From Thermocatellispora tengchongensis (GTDB lineage Bacteria; Actinomycetota; Actinomycetes; Streptosporangiales; Streptosporangiaceae): a stretch of DNA of 64,000 nt. The stretch is from positions 293,128-357,127 of the forward strand of contig NZ_JACHGN010000005.1 in NCBI RefSeq assembly GCF_014202315.1, in the 5' to 3' direction. A program made the translations under genes and the position numbers. Positions 41,033 through 50,825 of the stretch are shown piece by piece. The notes under the pieces were generated by a model, which worked only from the letters and a program-made list of their open reading frames with translations, searched no databases and had not been told where the DNA came from. How positions within the stretch are numbered: position 1 is the stretch's first letter; every line of letters begins with the position of its first letter.

Positions 41033-44000
41033 ATGCGGGGGCGGGCACCGCTGGTACTGCGGCGCGCGTTGGCCGAACCGCTGCTCCTGTTCGCCGCCTT
41101 CGGCTCGATCCTGCTGGCCACGACGGCGCTCGTCGCCCTGACCATGTACGCCTCCTCGGTGGCCGACGTGGGCGTACGCCGGGCGATGGCCGACGCCCCG
41201 GTCGGCTCGGTCTCGGCCACGGTCACCGCGCCGAACGCCCGCGACGGCTTCGCCGCCCAGGACCGGGCCGTACGCGACCGGCTCGCGCGGGCGTACGAGG
41301 GGGTGTCGCTGACGATCTCGCTGAGCGCCCGCTCCGACTCCTACGCCATGCCGGGCCAGGAGGACCGGGAGACCCCCGAGCTGACCAGGTTCGGCGTCTA
41401 CGGCGGCCTGGAGCGCCACGCCCACCTGCTGTCCGGCGCGTGGCCGAAGCCGGCCCCGAGCGGCACCGTGGAGGCCGTGCTGGCGCAGCCCGCCGCCCGC
41501 GCCATGAGGCTCGGCACCGGCGACGAGATCTCCATCGAGGGGCGCCTGGACCACGAGAAGGTACGGGTCCGCGTCACCGGCGTGTTCGCGCTCGACGACC
41601 CGTTCTCCGACCGGTGGGAGGGCGAGACGCTGCTCACCCGGGGCCTGGAGATCGGCGGCTACACGACGTACGGGCCGCTGATGGTGCCGGAGGAGACGTT
41701 CGCGGCGCGCTTCGCCGGCGAGGTGGCCACCCAGTGGGTCGCGGTGCCCGACCTGCGCGGGGTGTCCCCCGACCGGCTCGGACCGCTGGCCGCCTCGGTG
41801 GCCTCGCTGAGCCGCGACGCGGGCTGCCCGAGGTGCACCGCCGAGAGCCGCCTGCCCGAGGTGCTGGCCCAGGTCTCCACGGCCAGCCTGGTCGCCCGCT
41901 CCACCATGCTGGTCCCGGTGCTGCAACTCCTGCTGCTGGCCGCGTACGCGCTGATGCTCACCGCCCGGCTGCTCACCGAGCACCGGCGCATGGAGACCGC
42001 GCTGCTGCGCTCACGCGGCGCGGGCAGCGCCCGGCTGGCCGCGCTCGCCGGGGCCGAGGCGCTGATCGTGGCGATCCCGTGCGCGCTCGCCGCGCCGCTG
42101 CTGGCCGCCCCGCTGCTGCGCGCGGTGAGCCTGATCCCGTGGATCGAGGCGTCCGGGGTGCGCTTCGCGCCCGTCCCCGACGCGGCGGCGTTCGGGGTGG
42201 CCGCCCTGGTCGCGCTGGGGTGTGCGGCACTGCTGGCCCTGCCCGCGCTGCGCGGCGCGCGGCGCACGTACGTGGAGGAGCAGTCGGCGCGCGGGCGCGG
42301 CGAGCGCCGGGGCCTGATCCAGCGCGCCGGGGCCGACATCGCGCTGCTGGTGGTGGCCGCGCTGGCGATCTGGCAGCTCCAGAGGTACGGCGGGCCGGTC
42401 ACCGCGACGGCGGGCGGCGGCCTGGGCATCGACCCGCTGATCGTGGCCGGGCCCGCGCTGGCGCTGCTGTGCGGCGGCATGCTCGGCCTGCGGCTGGTGC
42501 CGCCGGTCTCGAAGCTGGCCGAGCGGATCACCTCGCGCCGCCCCGGGCTCGCGCCCGCGCTCGGCGCCTGGCAGGTGAGCCGCCGCCCGCTGCGCTACTC
42601 CGGCCCGGCGCTGCTGCTGACCATGGCGGTGGCGATCGGGGTCGTCTCCGTGGCCACCGCCGCCACCTGGCGGTCCTCCCAGGAGGACCAGGCCCGGCAC
42701 CGCGCGGGCGCCGACCTGCGGGTGACCGGCTCCACCGAGGGGCCCGAGCTGGGCGCGCTGGGACGCGGCACGGCGTACGCCGCGCTGCCGGGCGTGACCG
42801 CGATCAGCCCGGCCTTCCAGGGCACCGCCGAGTTCGGCGGCACCGACGTCTCGCTGCTCGCGCTGGACGCCGCCCGGCTCGGCGAACTGGTCCACCTGCG
42901 GCCCGACCTGGCCGCCGACCCCGTCGCCACGCTCGGCGCGCGGCTGCGCCAGGGACGTCCCGAGGTGGGCGCGTTCCCGCTGCCCGGCGAGCCCGGCCGG
43001 CTCACCGTGACCGCCCGGCTCACGGTCGAGGACGGCGGCGCGGCCGGGCCGTACGAGGAGATGCCGGTGCGGATGGTGCTGAGCGACGGGCTCGGCGTGC
43101 GGCACGAGGTGGCGGTCGGCCCGCTGCGCGCGGGGCGTACCGAGGTGGAGATCGACCTGGCCGCGCTCGCGGGCCGCTCCGGGCGGCTCACGTACCCGCT
43201 TTCGGTGCGCGGCCTGCACGCCGACGTGCCGGTGCCGCCCGGCGGCAGCGCCTTCACCTTGGCGATCGAGAGCCTGCGCGCCGACGGCGCCGAGGTGCCC
43301 GCCCCGGCGAACACGCGGTGGGCGCACCGCCTCGCGGCCGGGGACCACCTGCCCGCGGAGGAGGTGCGCGAAGGCGACGGCGCGCTGGTCGCGGTGGGCT
43401 TCGGCGCCCCGCGCGACGCCCGCGAGGGCGGCGACCCGCAGCGGCTCACGCTGGTGCCCGCCGCCGCGGGGCTGAGCGACGAGGACGTCTTCGCCGCCGC
43501 CGGGAAGGTCTTCGCCCGGCTCCCGGTCGTCGTCACCGAGGACCTGGCCGCGAGCGAGAAGCTCGCCCCGGGCAAGGAGGCGACGCTGACCGTGGACCGG
43601 CAGATCACCCGGGTCGTGGTGGCCGGGATCGCGCGGCGCCTGCCCGGCACCGCCGCCGAGCGGCCCGCCGTGCTCGTGGACTGGGACACCCTGCAGACCC
43701 GCGACCTGGCCGCCGGGCAGCCGCCGCGCCCGGCCACGGAGTGGTGGCTGGCCGTACGCGGCGGCGACACCGCGCCCGCCGCGGCCGAGCTGCGCCGCCA
43801 CCCCGAGTGGGACCAGACCGTGGTGGACGTGGCCGCGCTCACCCGCGAGCTGCGCGACGACCCGCTGGCGGGCGGGCTGCAGGGCGCGCTGATCCTGGGC
43901 TTCCTCGCCGCGCTGGTCTTCGCGCTGCTCGGCTTCCTGGTCAACGCGGCGGTCGCGGCGAGGGAGCGGGCCTCGGAGTTCGCGATCCTGCGCGCCCTCG

Positions 44001-44302
44001 GGGTGAGCTTCCGGCAGATCTTCGGGCTGCTGGCGGTGGAGCAGGCGTTCCTGATCGGCCTGTCGCTGGTGGCCGGGACCGTGCTGGCCGTGGTGGTGGC
44101 CGCGCTGGTCGTGCCGCACATCGTGCTCACCGGCCAGGCCACCGCCGTCACCCCGGACGTGCTGCTGCACATCCCGTGGGGGGCGACCGCGGCGCTGCTG
44201 GCCGTGGTGGCCGCGCTGCTGCTGGCGATCGTGGCCGCCCTGGCCCGCACGCTGCGCCGTCAGGGCCTGGGCCGGGCCCTGCGGATCGGGGAGGACCGGT
44301 GA
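41033..44302 (+). CDS. FtsX-like ABC transporter permease (first of pair)
   Basis: 1089 residues. An N-terminal span ('PLLLFAAFGSILLATTALVALTMYA'), a large outside domain, two groups of membrane spans typical of a duplicated FtsX/MacB permease ('STMLVPVLQLLLLAAYALMLTARLLTEHRRMETALLRSRGA' and 'REFAILRALGVSFRQIFGLLAVEQAFLIG'-like) and a second large outside region between them. Such permeases export or extract lipids, peptides or lipoproteins. It overlaps the next permease gene by 4 bases (GTGA). No adjacent regulator or binding protein is seen. Confidence 0.9.
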   Translation: MRGRAPLVLRRALAEPLLLFAAFGSILLATTALVALTMYASSVADVGVRRAMADAPVGSVSATVTAPNARDGFAAQDRAVRDRLARAYEGVSLTISLSARSDSYAMPGQEDRETPELTRFGVYGGLERHAHLLSGAWPKPAPSGTVEAVLAQPAARAMRLGTGDEISIEGRLDHEKVRVRVTGVFALDDPFSDRWEGETLLTRGLEIGGYTTYGPLMVPEETFAARFAGEVATQWVAVPDLRGVSPDRLGPLAASVASLSRDAGCPRCTAESRLPEVLAQVSTASLVARSTMLVPVLQLLLLAAYALMLTARLLTEHRRMETALLRSRGAGSARLAALAGAEALIVAIPCALAAPLLAAPLLRAVSLIPWIEASGVRFAPVPDAAAFGVAALVALGCAALLALPALRGARRTYVEEQSARGRGERRGLIQRAGADIALLVVAALAIWQLQRYGGPVTATAGGGLGIDPLIVAGPALALLCGGMLGLRLVPPVSKLAERITSRRPGLAPALGAWQVSRRPLRYSGPALLLTMAVAIGVVSVATAATWRSSQEDQARHRAGADLRVTGSTEGPELGALGRGTAYAALPGVTAISPAFQGTAEFGGTDVSLLALDAARLGELVHLRPDLAADPVATLGARLRQGRPEVGAFPLPGEPGRLTVTARLTVEDGGAAGPYEEMPVRMVLSDGLGVRHEVAVGPLRAGRTEVEIDLAALAGRSGRLTYPLSVRGLHADVPVPPGGSAFTLAIESLRADGAEVPAPANTRWAHRLAAGDHLPAEEVREGDGALVAVGFGAPRDAREGGDPQRLTLVPAAAGLSDEDVFAAAGKVFARLPVVVTEDLAASEKLAPGKEATLTVDRQITRVVVAGIARRLPGTAAERPAVLVDWDTLQTRDLAAGQPPRPATEWWLAVRGGDTAPAAAELRRHPEWDQTVVDVAALTRELRDDPLAGGLQGALILGFLAALVFALLGFLVNAAVAARERASEFAILRALGVSFRQIFGLLAVEQAFLIGLSLVAGTVLAVVVAALVVPHIVLTGQATAVTPDVLLHIPWGATAALLAVVAALLLAIVAALARTLRRQGLGRALRIGEDR

Positions 44303-46974
44303 GCGCGCTGACGCTGGTCAAGGTGCACCGGGGCGTGGCCGCGGTGCTCGCCGTGCTCGCGCTGAGCGCGGGACTGCTGGTCTCGGCCATGCCCCGGGCG
44401 ATGCAGGCGGCGTACGACCGGGCGCTGCGTCAGGACCTGGACGCGGCCTCCGCACAGGCCGCCGACATCGTCGTGACCCGCCGCCCGCAGCTCGCCGAGC
44501 ACACCCTGACCACCCCGGCCGCCTTCGCCGAGCTGGACGAGCGCTGGCAGGGCCTGCTCCCGCCGGCGCTGCGCGAGGTCACCGAGCACGGGCCCGGCTC
44601 GCGCGCCCACTACAGCGCCAAGACCGAGGAGACGCCGGTCGCCGCGCGCATCGGGCCCGGCTTCCAGGCGTACCAGTTCGTCAACGTGGGCTGGCTGTCC
44701 GACGCCGAGCGCAAGGTCAGGTACGTCGAGGGCGCGCCCCCCGGCCCCGCCGGGCGGGTCCGCGTCCCGGCCCGGCCCGAGCTGGGCGAGATCCCCCGGT
44801 TCGACATCGCGCTCACCCGCGAGGCCGCCGAGCGGATGGACCTGCCGGTCGGCACCATGCTGCTGCTCGGGCACAGCGGTACCATCGCGGCCCGGGTGAC
44901 CGCCCTCTTCGAGCCGGTCGATCCGGCCGACCGCTACTGGCAGCACAACGGCGACCTGCTGCACGTCTCGGTGCGGCGCGGCGGGCCGGACCACGACGAG
45001 TTCCACATCACCGGGCTCACCTCGGCCGCGACGCTGTCCCGGCTCACCGGGGAGGAGCGCCAGCTCATCTACCGATGGGTCCTGCCGGTACGCGGCGAGG
45101 ACCTGACCGCCCGCAACGCCCGCGACGTCATCGAGGCGATGGCCGCGTACTCCGACTCGGTGCGGGTCGCCGACCCCGGCGCCGGCAAGGGCTTCATCGC
45201 CCAGACCGGGTTCCAGGCCGACACCGGGCTCGGCAACCTGCTCACCGGCTTCCTCGGCAGGCAGCGGACCGCGGAGACCCTGCTGGCGCTGCTGCTCGGC
45301 GGGCTGACCGTGGTGGCGCTGGGCGTGATCCTGCTCGCGGTGCGGCTCGCCGAGGAGCGTACGCACGCCGCGCTGGCGCTGATGCGCGCCCGCGGCGGCT
45401 CGCTGGCGCGGGTGACGGCCACCGGGACCGCGATGGTGGCCCTGGCCGTGGTCCCGGCGGCGGCGCTGGGGTACGCGGCGGCGTACCTGGTGCCGGGGCC
45501 GGTGACGGCGCTCGCGCACGCCGGGCCTGCCCTGCTCGCGCTCGCCGCGGTGGCGTTCGCGGCCGTACGCCTGGCACTGGCGCACCGCGGGCCGCTGCGC
45601 GAGCGGCGCGACGACATGGTGGCCCAGCGGCCCTCGCCGCGCCGGATCACCCTGGAGATCGTGGTCGTGGGGCTCGCGCTCGGCGGGGCGTACCTGCTGC
45701 GCAACCGCGGCCTGACCACCTCGGCCGAGGGCGGCGCCGACGTGTTCCTGCTGCTGGTCCCGGTCGGGCTGACCGTGGCGAGCGCGCTGGTCCTGATCCG
45801 CTGCTACCCCTACCCGCTGCGGCTGGTGGTGCGGCTGCTGGACCGGGGCCGCAGGGCGGTGCCGTTCCTGGGCTTCACCCTGGCCGCCCGCGCGCGGGCC
45901 TCGGCGGCGCTGCCGGTGCTGATCCTGCTGCCCGCGCTGGCGGTCTCGGTGTTCGCCGCGGTGATCGCGGACGGCCTGGACGCCGCGCAGCGGGAGTCCG
46001 CCTGGCGGCGCGCCGGGGCGGACGCCAAGCTGGAGAGCACCGTGACGATCCCGCAGGACGCGATCGAACGCGTGCGCAGGGTGCCGGGCGTACGCGCCGT
46101 CGTGCCCGTGGCCAAGGACGTCGTGGCCATCGGCCTGGGCGGGCGGCCCGGCGTCGGAGTGGCCCTGGACCTGGCCGAGTACCGCAAGATCATCGCCGGT
46201 ACGCCGCTGAGCGCGCCGCCGCCCCCCACCGCGGCCCCGGCCGCGCCCAAGGTGGCCGCCCTGGTCAGCCCGGAGCTGAGCAACGGCGGCGAGTTCGCCA
46301 TCACCTGGCGGAACCGGATCGACGTGGTGCCGAGCGGCATCGTGCGCGGCCTGCCCGGCATCACCGCCGAGACCGATCGGCTGGTCGTGGTGCCGCTCGC
46401 CGCGGCCGGGAGCATCGCGGTCAACACGCTGCTGATCCAGGGGACCGGGGTGGACCCGGCGGCCCTCGCCGCGGCGGCCCGGCTGCCGGTCAAGCCGCTC
46501 GTCGCCACCTTCGACGGCGAACTCGCCGAGATCGCCGATGCGCCGCTGGCGGCCACGGTGAGCCGCACGCTGCTCGTGGTCACGCTCGCGCTGGGCGCGT
46601 ACGCGCTGGTGGCGGTGGTCCTGGTGCTGGCCGCCGGCGGCGCCCAGCGCGGCGCCGCGCTGGCCCTGCTGCGCACCCTGGGCCTGTCCGAGCGGCAGGC
46701 GCGCGGCATGACCGTGCTGGAGGTGACCCCCATGATCGCGCTCACCGCGCTGGCCGGCCTCGGCCTCGGGCTCGCCCTGCCGTACGCCCTGGGCCCCGGC
46801 ATCGACCTCAGCCCGTACGCCGGCGGGCCGGCCACCGGCGACCACCCCCTCGACCTCGTCACGCCGAGCCTGCTGGCCGGCGGCCTCACGGCGGTGGCCG
46901 TGCTCGGCGTGTTCACCCACACCGCCGTCACCCGCCGCCGCGCCCTCGGCCACGTCCTACGAGTAGGTGAGTGA
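44299..46974 (+). CDS. FtsX-like ABC transporter permease (second of pair)
   Basis: 891 residues, start GTG 44299 overlapping the previous stop, with GGGGAGG upstream. N-terminal span ('VAAVLAVLALSAGLLVSAMP'), a ~250-residue outside domain, then FtsX-type membrane blocks ('LALLLGGLTVVALGVILLAVRLAEERTHAALALMRARGGS' and the C-terminal 'LALLRTLGLSERQARGMTVLEVTPMIALTALAGLGLGL'). It probably pairs with the first permease to form a heteromeric complex served by the two downstream ATPases. Confidence 0.9.
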   Translation: MSALTLVKVHRGVAAVLAVLALSAGLLVSAMPRAMQAAYDRALRQDLDAASAQAADIVVTRRPQLAEHTLTTPAAFAELDERWQGLLPPALREVTEHGPGSRAHYSAKTEETPVAARIGPGFQAYQFVNVGWLSDAERKVRYVEGAPPGPAGRVRVPARPELGEIPRFDIALTREAAERMDLPVGTMLLLGHSGTIAARVTALFEPVDPADRYWQHNGDLLHVSVRRGGPDHDEFHITGLTSAATLSRLTGEERQLIYRWVLPVRGEDLTARNARDVIEAMAAYSDSVRVADPGAGKGFIAQTGFQADTGLGNLLTGFLGRQRTAETLLALLLGGLTVVALGVILLAVRLAEERTHAALALMRARGGSLARVTATGTAMVALAVVPAAALGYAAAYLVPGPVTALAHAGPALLALAAVAFAAVRLALAHRGPLRERRDDMVAQRPSPRRITLEIVVVGLALGGAYLLRNRGLTTSAEGGADVFLLLVPVGLTVASALVLIRCYPYPLRLVVRLLDRGRRAVPFLGFTLAARARASAALPVLILLPALAVSVFAAVIADGLDAAQRESAWRRAGADAKLESTVTIPQDAIERVRRVPGVRAVVPVAKDVVAIGLGGRPGVGVALDLAEYRKIIAGTPLSAPPPPTAAPAAPKVAALVSPELSNGGEFAITWRNRIDVVPSGIVRGLPGITAETDRLVVVPLAAAGSIAVNTLLIQGTGVDPAALAAAARLPVKPLVATFDGELAEIADAPLAATVSRTLLVVTLALGAYALVAVVLVLAAGGAQRGAALALLRTLGLSERQARGMTVLEVTPMIALTALAGLGLGLALPYALGPGIDLSPYAGGPATGDHPLDLVTPSLLAGGLTAVAVLGVFTHTAVTRRRALGHVLRVGE

Positions 46975-46977
46975 CCC

Positions 46978-47961
46978 ATGGACCGCAGCGAGACCGCGAG
47001 CACCCCCGGCGCCCCGCCCCCGGCGACGCTCTCCGACCTGGAGGAGCGCGCCTCCCGGCGCGGCCCCGCCTTCGGCGAGAGCGCGCACATCCTGTGCGAC
47101 AACCTCGTGCGCATCTACAAGACCGAGGGCGTCGAGGTGGTCGCGCTCCAGGGCCTGGACCTGCTCATCGACAAGGGCGAGCTGGTCGCGATCGTGGGCG
47201 CCTCCGGGTCGGGCAAGTCCACGCTGCTCAACGTGCTGTCGGGCCTGGACGTGCCCACCGCCGGGGTCGCCCGGGTCGCCGGGGTGGACCTGCTGTCCAT
47301 GACGGCCAAGGACCGGCTGCGCTACCGGCGCGAGACGGTCGGCTTCATCTGGCAGCAGACCGCGCGCAACCTGCTCCCCTACCTGACGGCCGCCGAGAAC
47401 GTCGCCCTGCCGGTCCGCCTGGCCGGCCGCGGCGCCAAGGCGGGCCGCGCCCGCGCCGCCGAGCTGCTGGACCTGCTCGGCGTCGCCTACTGCGCCGGCC
47501 GCCGCCCCGGCGAGATGTCCGGCGGCGAGCAGCAGCGCGTCGCCATCGCCGTCGCCCTGGCCAACGGCCCCGAGGTCATCCTCGCCGACGAGCCCACCGG
47601 CGAGCTGGACACCGACACCTCCGAGGACGTCTTCGCCCCCCTGCGCACCGCCAACCGCGAGCTGGGCGTCACCGCCGTCATCGTCACCCACGACGACCTG
47701 GTCTCCGAGCAGGTGGACCGCACCGTCGGCATCCGCGACGGGCGTACCAGCAGCGAGACCCTGCGCCGCGAGTCGGAGGACGGCGGCATCATCGCCCAGG
47801 AGTACGCCGTGCTGGACCGCGTCGGACGGCTCCAGCTCCCGCGCGACTTCATGAACGCGCTGAAGATGGAGCGGCGGGTGCGCCTGGAGCTGGAACGCGA
47901 CCACATCGGCGTCTGGCCGGAGGAGACGCGGGACACGGAAGGAACCGACAGCGATGCCTGA
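46978..47961 (+). CDS. ABC transporter ATPase (MacB/LolD-like), first
   Basis: 327 residues, longer than a typical LolD-type ATPase by a ~40-residue N-terminus and a ~60-residue C-terminal tail. Walker A GASGSGKST, signature MSGGEQQRVAIAVALA, Walker B VILADEPTGELD and the H-loop 'VIVTHDD' are intact. It starts 3 bases after the permease stop with AGGTGAG upstream and overlaps the next ATPase gene by 8 bases. Confidence 0.93.
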   Translation: MDRSETASTPGAPPPATLSDLEERASRRGPAFGESAHILCDNLVRIYKTEGVEVVALQGLDLLIDKGELVAIVGASGSGKSTLLNVLSGLDVPTAGVARVAGVDLLSMTAKDRLRYRRETVGFIWQQTARNLLPYLTAAENVALPVRLAGRGAKAGRARAAELLDLLGVAYCAGRRPGEMSGGEQQRVAIAVALANGPEVILADEPTGELDTDTSEDVFAPLRTANRELGVTAVIVTHDDLVSEQVDRTVGIRDGRTSSETLRRESEDGGIIAQEYAVLDRVGRLQLPRDFMNALKMERRVRLELERDHIGVWPEETRDTEGTDSDA

Positions 47962-48709
47962 CACCCCCACCCCGGAGCCCTCCGCCCCCGTGACCAAGAA
48001 ACCCGAGAAAGCGACAGAAGTGGCGGACGGGCCGCTCGTCATAGTGGAGGACCTGCGCAAGGTCTACCGCACCGGGCCGAAGGAGGTCGTCGCCCTCGAC
48101 GGCGTCTCCTTCCGCGGCGAGCCGGGCGAGCTGATCGCGATCCGGGGCAGGTCCGGCTCGGGCAAGACCACGCTGCTCAACCAGGTCGGCGGGCTGGACC
48201 GCCCCGACGCGGGGCGGGTCGTGGTCGCCGGGCAGGAGGTGACCGCGCTGCCCGAGGACGGCCTGCTCGCCCTGCGCCGCGACGTGGTGGGCTTCGTGTT
48301 CCAGTCCTTCGGCCTGATCCCGGTGCTGTCGGCGGCCGAGAACGTCGGCGTCCCGATGCGGCTGGCCCGCGTCCCCGCGGCCGAGCGCGAGGAGCGCGTA
48401 CGCGTGCTGCTCGCCATGGTCGGCCTGGAGCGGCACGCCAACCAGCGGCCGTACGAGCTGTCGGGCGGGCAGCAGCAGCGGGTCGCCATCGCCCGCGCCC
48501 TGGCCAACCGGCCCCGCCTGCTCATCGCCGACGAGCCGACCGGCCAGCTCGACTCGCAGACCGGCCGACAGATCATGGAGCTGCTGCGGGCCCTGGTGCG
48601 CAGCGAGGGCGTCACCGCCCTGGTCGCCACGCACGACCCCAACCTGATCACCCTCGCCGACCGCACCCTCCACCTGCACGACGGCCGCCTGGCGATCCCC
48701 GTGTCGTAG
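47954..48709 (+). CDS. ABC transporter ATPase (MacB/LolD-like), second
   Basis: 251 residues with Walker A GRSGSGKTT, signature LSGGQQQRVAIARALA, Walker B LLIADEPTGQLD and 'LVATHDPNL'. The ~30-residue N-terminal extension is Pro/Lys-rich. Both ATPases appear active, which suggests an asymmetric heterodimer matching the two different permeases. Last gene of the four-gene operon; no clear terminator follows in the 84-bp gap. Confidence 0.93.
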   Translation: MPDTPTPEPSAPVTKKPEKATEVADGPLVIVEDLRKVYRTGPKEVVALDGVSFRGEPGELIAIRGRSGSGKTTLLNQVGGLDRPDAGRVVVAGQEVTALPEDGLLALRRDVVGFVFQSFGLIPVLSAAENVGVPMRLARVPAAEREERVRVLLAMVGLERHANQRPYELSGGQQQRVAIARALANRPRLLIADEPTGQLDSQTGRQIMELLRALVRSEGVTALVATHDPNLITLADRTLHLHDGRLAIPVS

Positions 48710-48793
48710 CTGAGGGCCGGAGCCGCCCGCGAGGTAGCCGCATCGCCCGCGCCGATTCCCGGACGGCCACCCCTTCGTGGCATGCTTCGGAGC

Positions 48794-49777
48794 ATGGCAC
48801 CAGCCGCGACGTCTCCAGCGCCCGTGACCCTCGTGACCGGCGATGAGGAACTGCTCGCCGAACGCGCCGCGGCGTCCGTCGTGGCCGCCGCCCGCGCGGC
48901 CGACCCCGGCGCGGAGACCCACGACCTGCTCGGCGGCAAGGTCGAGCCGGGCGAGCTGACCCGGCTCACCTCGCCGTCGCTGTTCGGCGACCGCGCGGTG
49001 ATCGTCATCCGGTCGGCCCAGGACCTGGCCAAGGACGTCATCGCCGAGATCGTCTCGTACGCGGCGCACCCGTCCGAGGACGCCACGCTGGTGCTCCTCC
49101 ACCCCGGCGGGGTCAAGGGCAAAGCGCTGGTCGACGGGGTCAAGAAGGCGGGCGCGCGGGTCATCACGGTCAGCAAGCTCACCAAGCCGGCCGAGCGGCT
49201 CGACTTCATCAAGTCCGAGATCAGGAGCGCGGGCCGTACGATCGCGCCCGACGCGGCCCAGGCGCTGCTCGACGCGGTGGGCAGCGACCTGCGCGAGCTG
49301 GCCGCCGCATGCAGCCAGCTCGTCTTCGACACCCCCTCCGACAAGAAGGGCATCGACGCGGCGGCCGTCGCCCGCTACCACCGCGGACGCGCCGAGGTGA
49401 GCGGCTTCACCGTGGCCGACGCCGCCGTGGAGGGCCGCCTGGCCGACGCCCTGGAACAACTCCGCTGGGCCCTGTCCACCGGCGTGGCCCCCGTCCTCCT
49501 GGTCAGCGCCCTGGCAGGCGGCCTCCGCTCCCTGGCCAAGGTCGGCGGCGCCCCCCGCAACCTCCGCGGCGGCCAGCTCGCCGCTCACCTGGGCATGCCC
49601 CCCTGGAAGGTCGACAGAGTCAAACGCCAGCTCAACGGCTGGGGCCCCGAGGGCATCTCCCACGCCATCCAGGCCGTCGCCACCGCCGACGAACAGGTCA
49701 AGGGCGGCGGCGCCGACCCGGCGTACGCACTGGAACACGCCATCCAGCAAATAGTCGCCAACCGCACCGGCCGCTGA
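48794..49777 (+). CDS. holA: DNA polymerase III delta subunit
   Basis: 327 residues. HolA opens the sliding clamp within the clamp loader. Family features are 'VTLVTGDEELLAERAA', 'SLFGDRAVIVIRSAQDL', 'HPGGVKGKALVDGVKKAGARVI', 'LLDAVGSDLRELAAACSQLVFD' and the C-terminal 'LRSLAKVG' with 'PPWKVDRVKRQLNGW'. ATG 48794 has no proper ribosome site; CATGCT lies 7 bases upstream, fitting leaderless initiation. It lies on the plus strand like rpsT; in related genomes holA usually faces rpsT, together with comEC. Confidence 0.95.
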   Translation: MAPAATSPAPVTLVTGDEELLAERAAASVVAAARAADPGAETHDLLGGKVEPGELTRLTSPSLFGDRAVIVIRSAQDLAKDVIAEIVSYAAHPSEDATLVLLHPGGVKGKALVDGVKKAGARVITVSKLTKPAERLDFIKSEIRSAGRTIAPDAAQALLDAVGSDLRELAAACSQLVFDTPSDKKGIDAAAVARYHRGRAEVSGFTVADAAVEGRLADALEQLRWALSTGVAPVLLVSALAGGLRSLAKVGGAPRNLRGGQLAAHLGMPPWKVDRVKRQLNGWGPEGISHAIQAVATADEQVKGGGADPAYALEHAIQQIVANRTGR

Positions 49778-50457
49778 CCCCCACCACCCCGCGCCGCCGG
49801 CAACGCGCGGGCAACGGTGCACCGGTGCACAGGCCGGGACGGGGTGAGCGGTGGAACCCACCGCGAACGCGACGCCCTCCCGTCCCCTCCCCTGGAACGC
49901 GGAACACCCGCGCGGGGGAGCCCTGGATACGCATGCGGCACCGCTGACTCCGCGCGATCAGGGGTGTTTTCGCCTACGCCGCTGCGCTGGGCCACCACAC
50001 GCCCGCTAGCGCTCAACCGCCCACCGGACACACCGCCCACGCCAGACCTCCCGCTCAGCCCTGACCGCAGCCACCCTGCCCTCCGAAGACGCCCTCCGAT
50101 CGCCCGCCTGCCCGGCAGGCTCGGCCGCCTCCCCGGCACACGGGCCCAGCTCGCAGTTCGCCCGCCTGTCCGACGCGCGCACCTCCCCACAGGCCCGCTC
50201 AGCCGTGAACGCCCTCGAACACGCCACCGGACACGTCGCCGACGCTCGCTCTCCCCGCTCAGGCCGCAGCGCCGTCACCCGCGAAGTCGGCAGGTGCCCG
50301 AGGGTGTCCGCATTCGGGAGGAGGAGGCGGGAAGGCGTCACGTTAGCGCAGGCTCCGGCATCCCGCCTCGCGCAAGATTCACCGTCGCCCGGACACTCCG
50401 TCTGACCCAGCGCCGGCCCCGCTCGCACCCCCACCACCACCCCCGTCGCCCGCACGG
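49778..50457. other. intergenic region without a supportable gene
   Basis: Long frames occur on both strands but have no family features, poor amino-acid composition and no ribosome sites. Scattered direct repeats only. Confidence 0.4.
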
Positions 50458-50735
50458 CCCGGCGGAGGGCAGCCGTACCGCGCCCACGGCCCGGCGAGGG
50501 CGGCCGTACCATGCCCACGGTCCGGCGGGGGCGACCGTGAGCCACCGGCGGCCCGGCGAGGGCGGCCACGCCGTGCCCACAGCCCGGCGAGGGCAGCCCG
50601 CCGTGCGCACCGCCGCGACGGGGCGGCCGTGACCTGTCCATGGTGCGGCGAGGGCGGCCGTACCGCCCCCAGGGCCCGGTGGAGGCCGTCGTGACCTGCC
50701 CACGGCCCGGCCGGGGATGGCCGTTATGTGTTGCG
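50458..50735. repeat. degenerate 31-bp tandem repeat, about nine copies
   Basis: Copies beginning near 50458, 50490, 50521, 50552, 50583, 50613, 50644, 50675 and 50706 share the core CCCGGCGAGGGCGGCCGTACC with many substitutions. The period is 30-32 bases. There are no unique spacers, so it is not a CRISPR array. Confidence 0.78.
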
Positions 50736-50755
50736 GCCGGTGCCGTGACCCTTTC

Positions 50756-50785
50756 TTGACGGATGCGAGTGATTACTCGTAATAT
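50756..50785 (+). promoter_or_regulatory. strong promoter with an inverted repeat filling its spacer
   Basis: TTGACG (-35, 50756-50761) and TAATAT (-10, 50780-50785) are 18 bases apart. CGAGT-GATT-ACTCG (50766-50779) occupies the last 14 of those bases, ending directly against the -10. This looks like a repressor site for the downstream Tat-SDR gene. Confidence 0.7.
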
Positions 50786-50825
50786 CTCAGCGAATTGCAA
50801 GCGAAAACTCGTATTTGGGGTGATC

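Noticed and set aside
49817..50632. Plus-strand frame of 271 codons after holA
   Set aside because: Arg/Pro/His-rich shadow-like translation, no ribosome site, crosses the 31-bp repeats.
50458..50735. Possible CRISPR array
   Set aside because: The repeats are degenerate and contiguous, with no unique spacers of constant length and no cas genes in the window.
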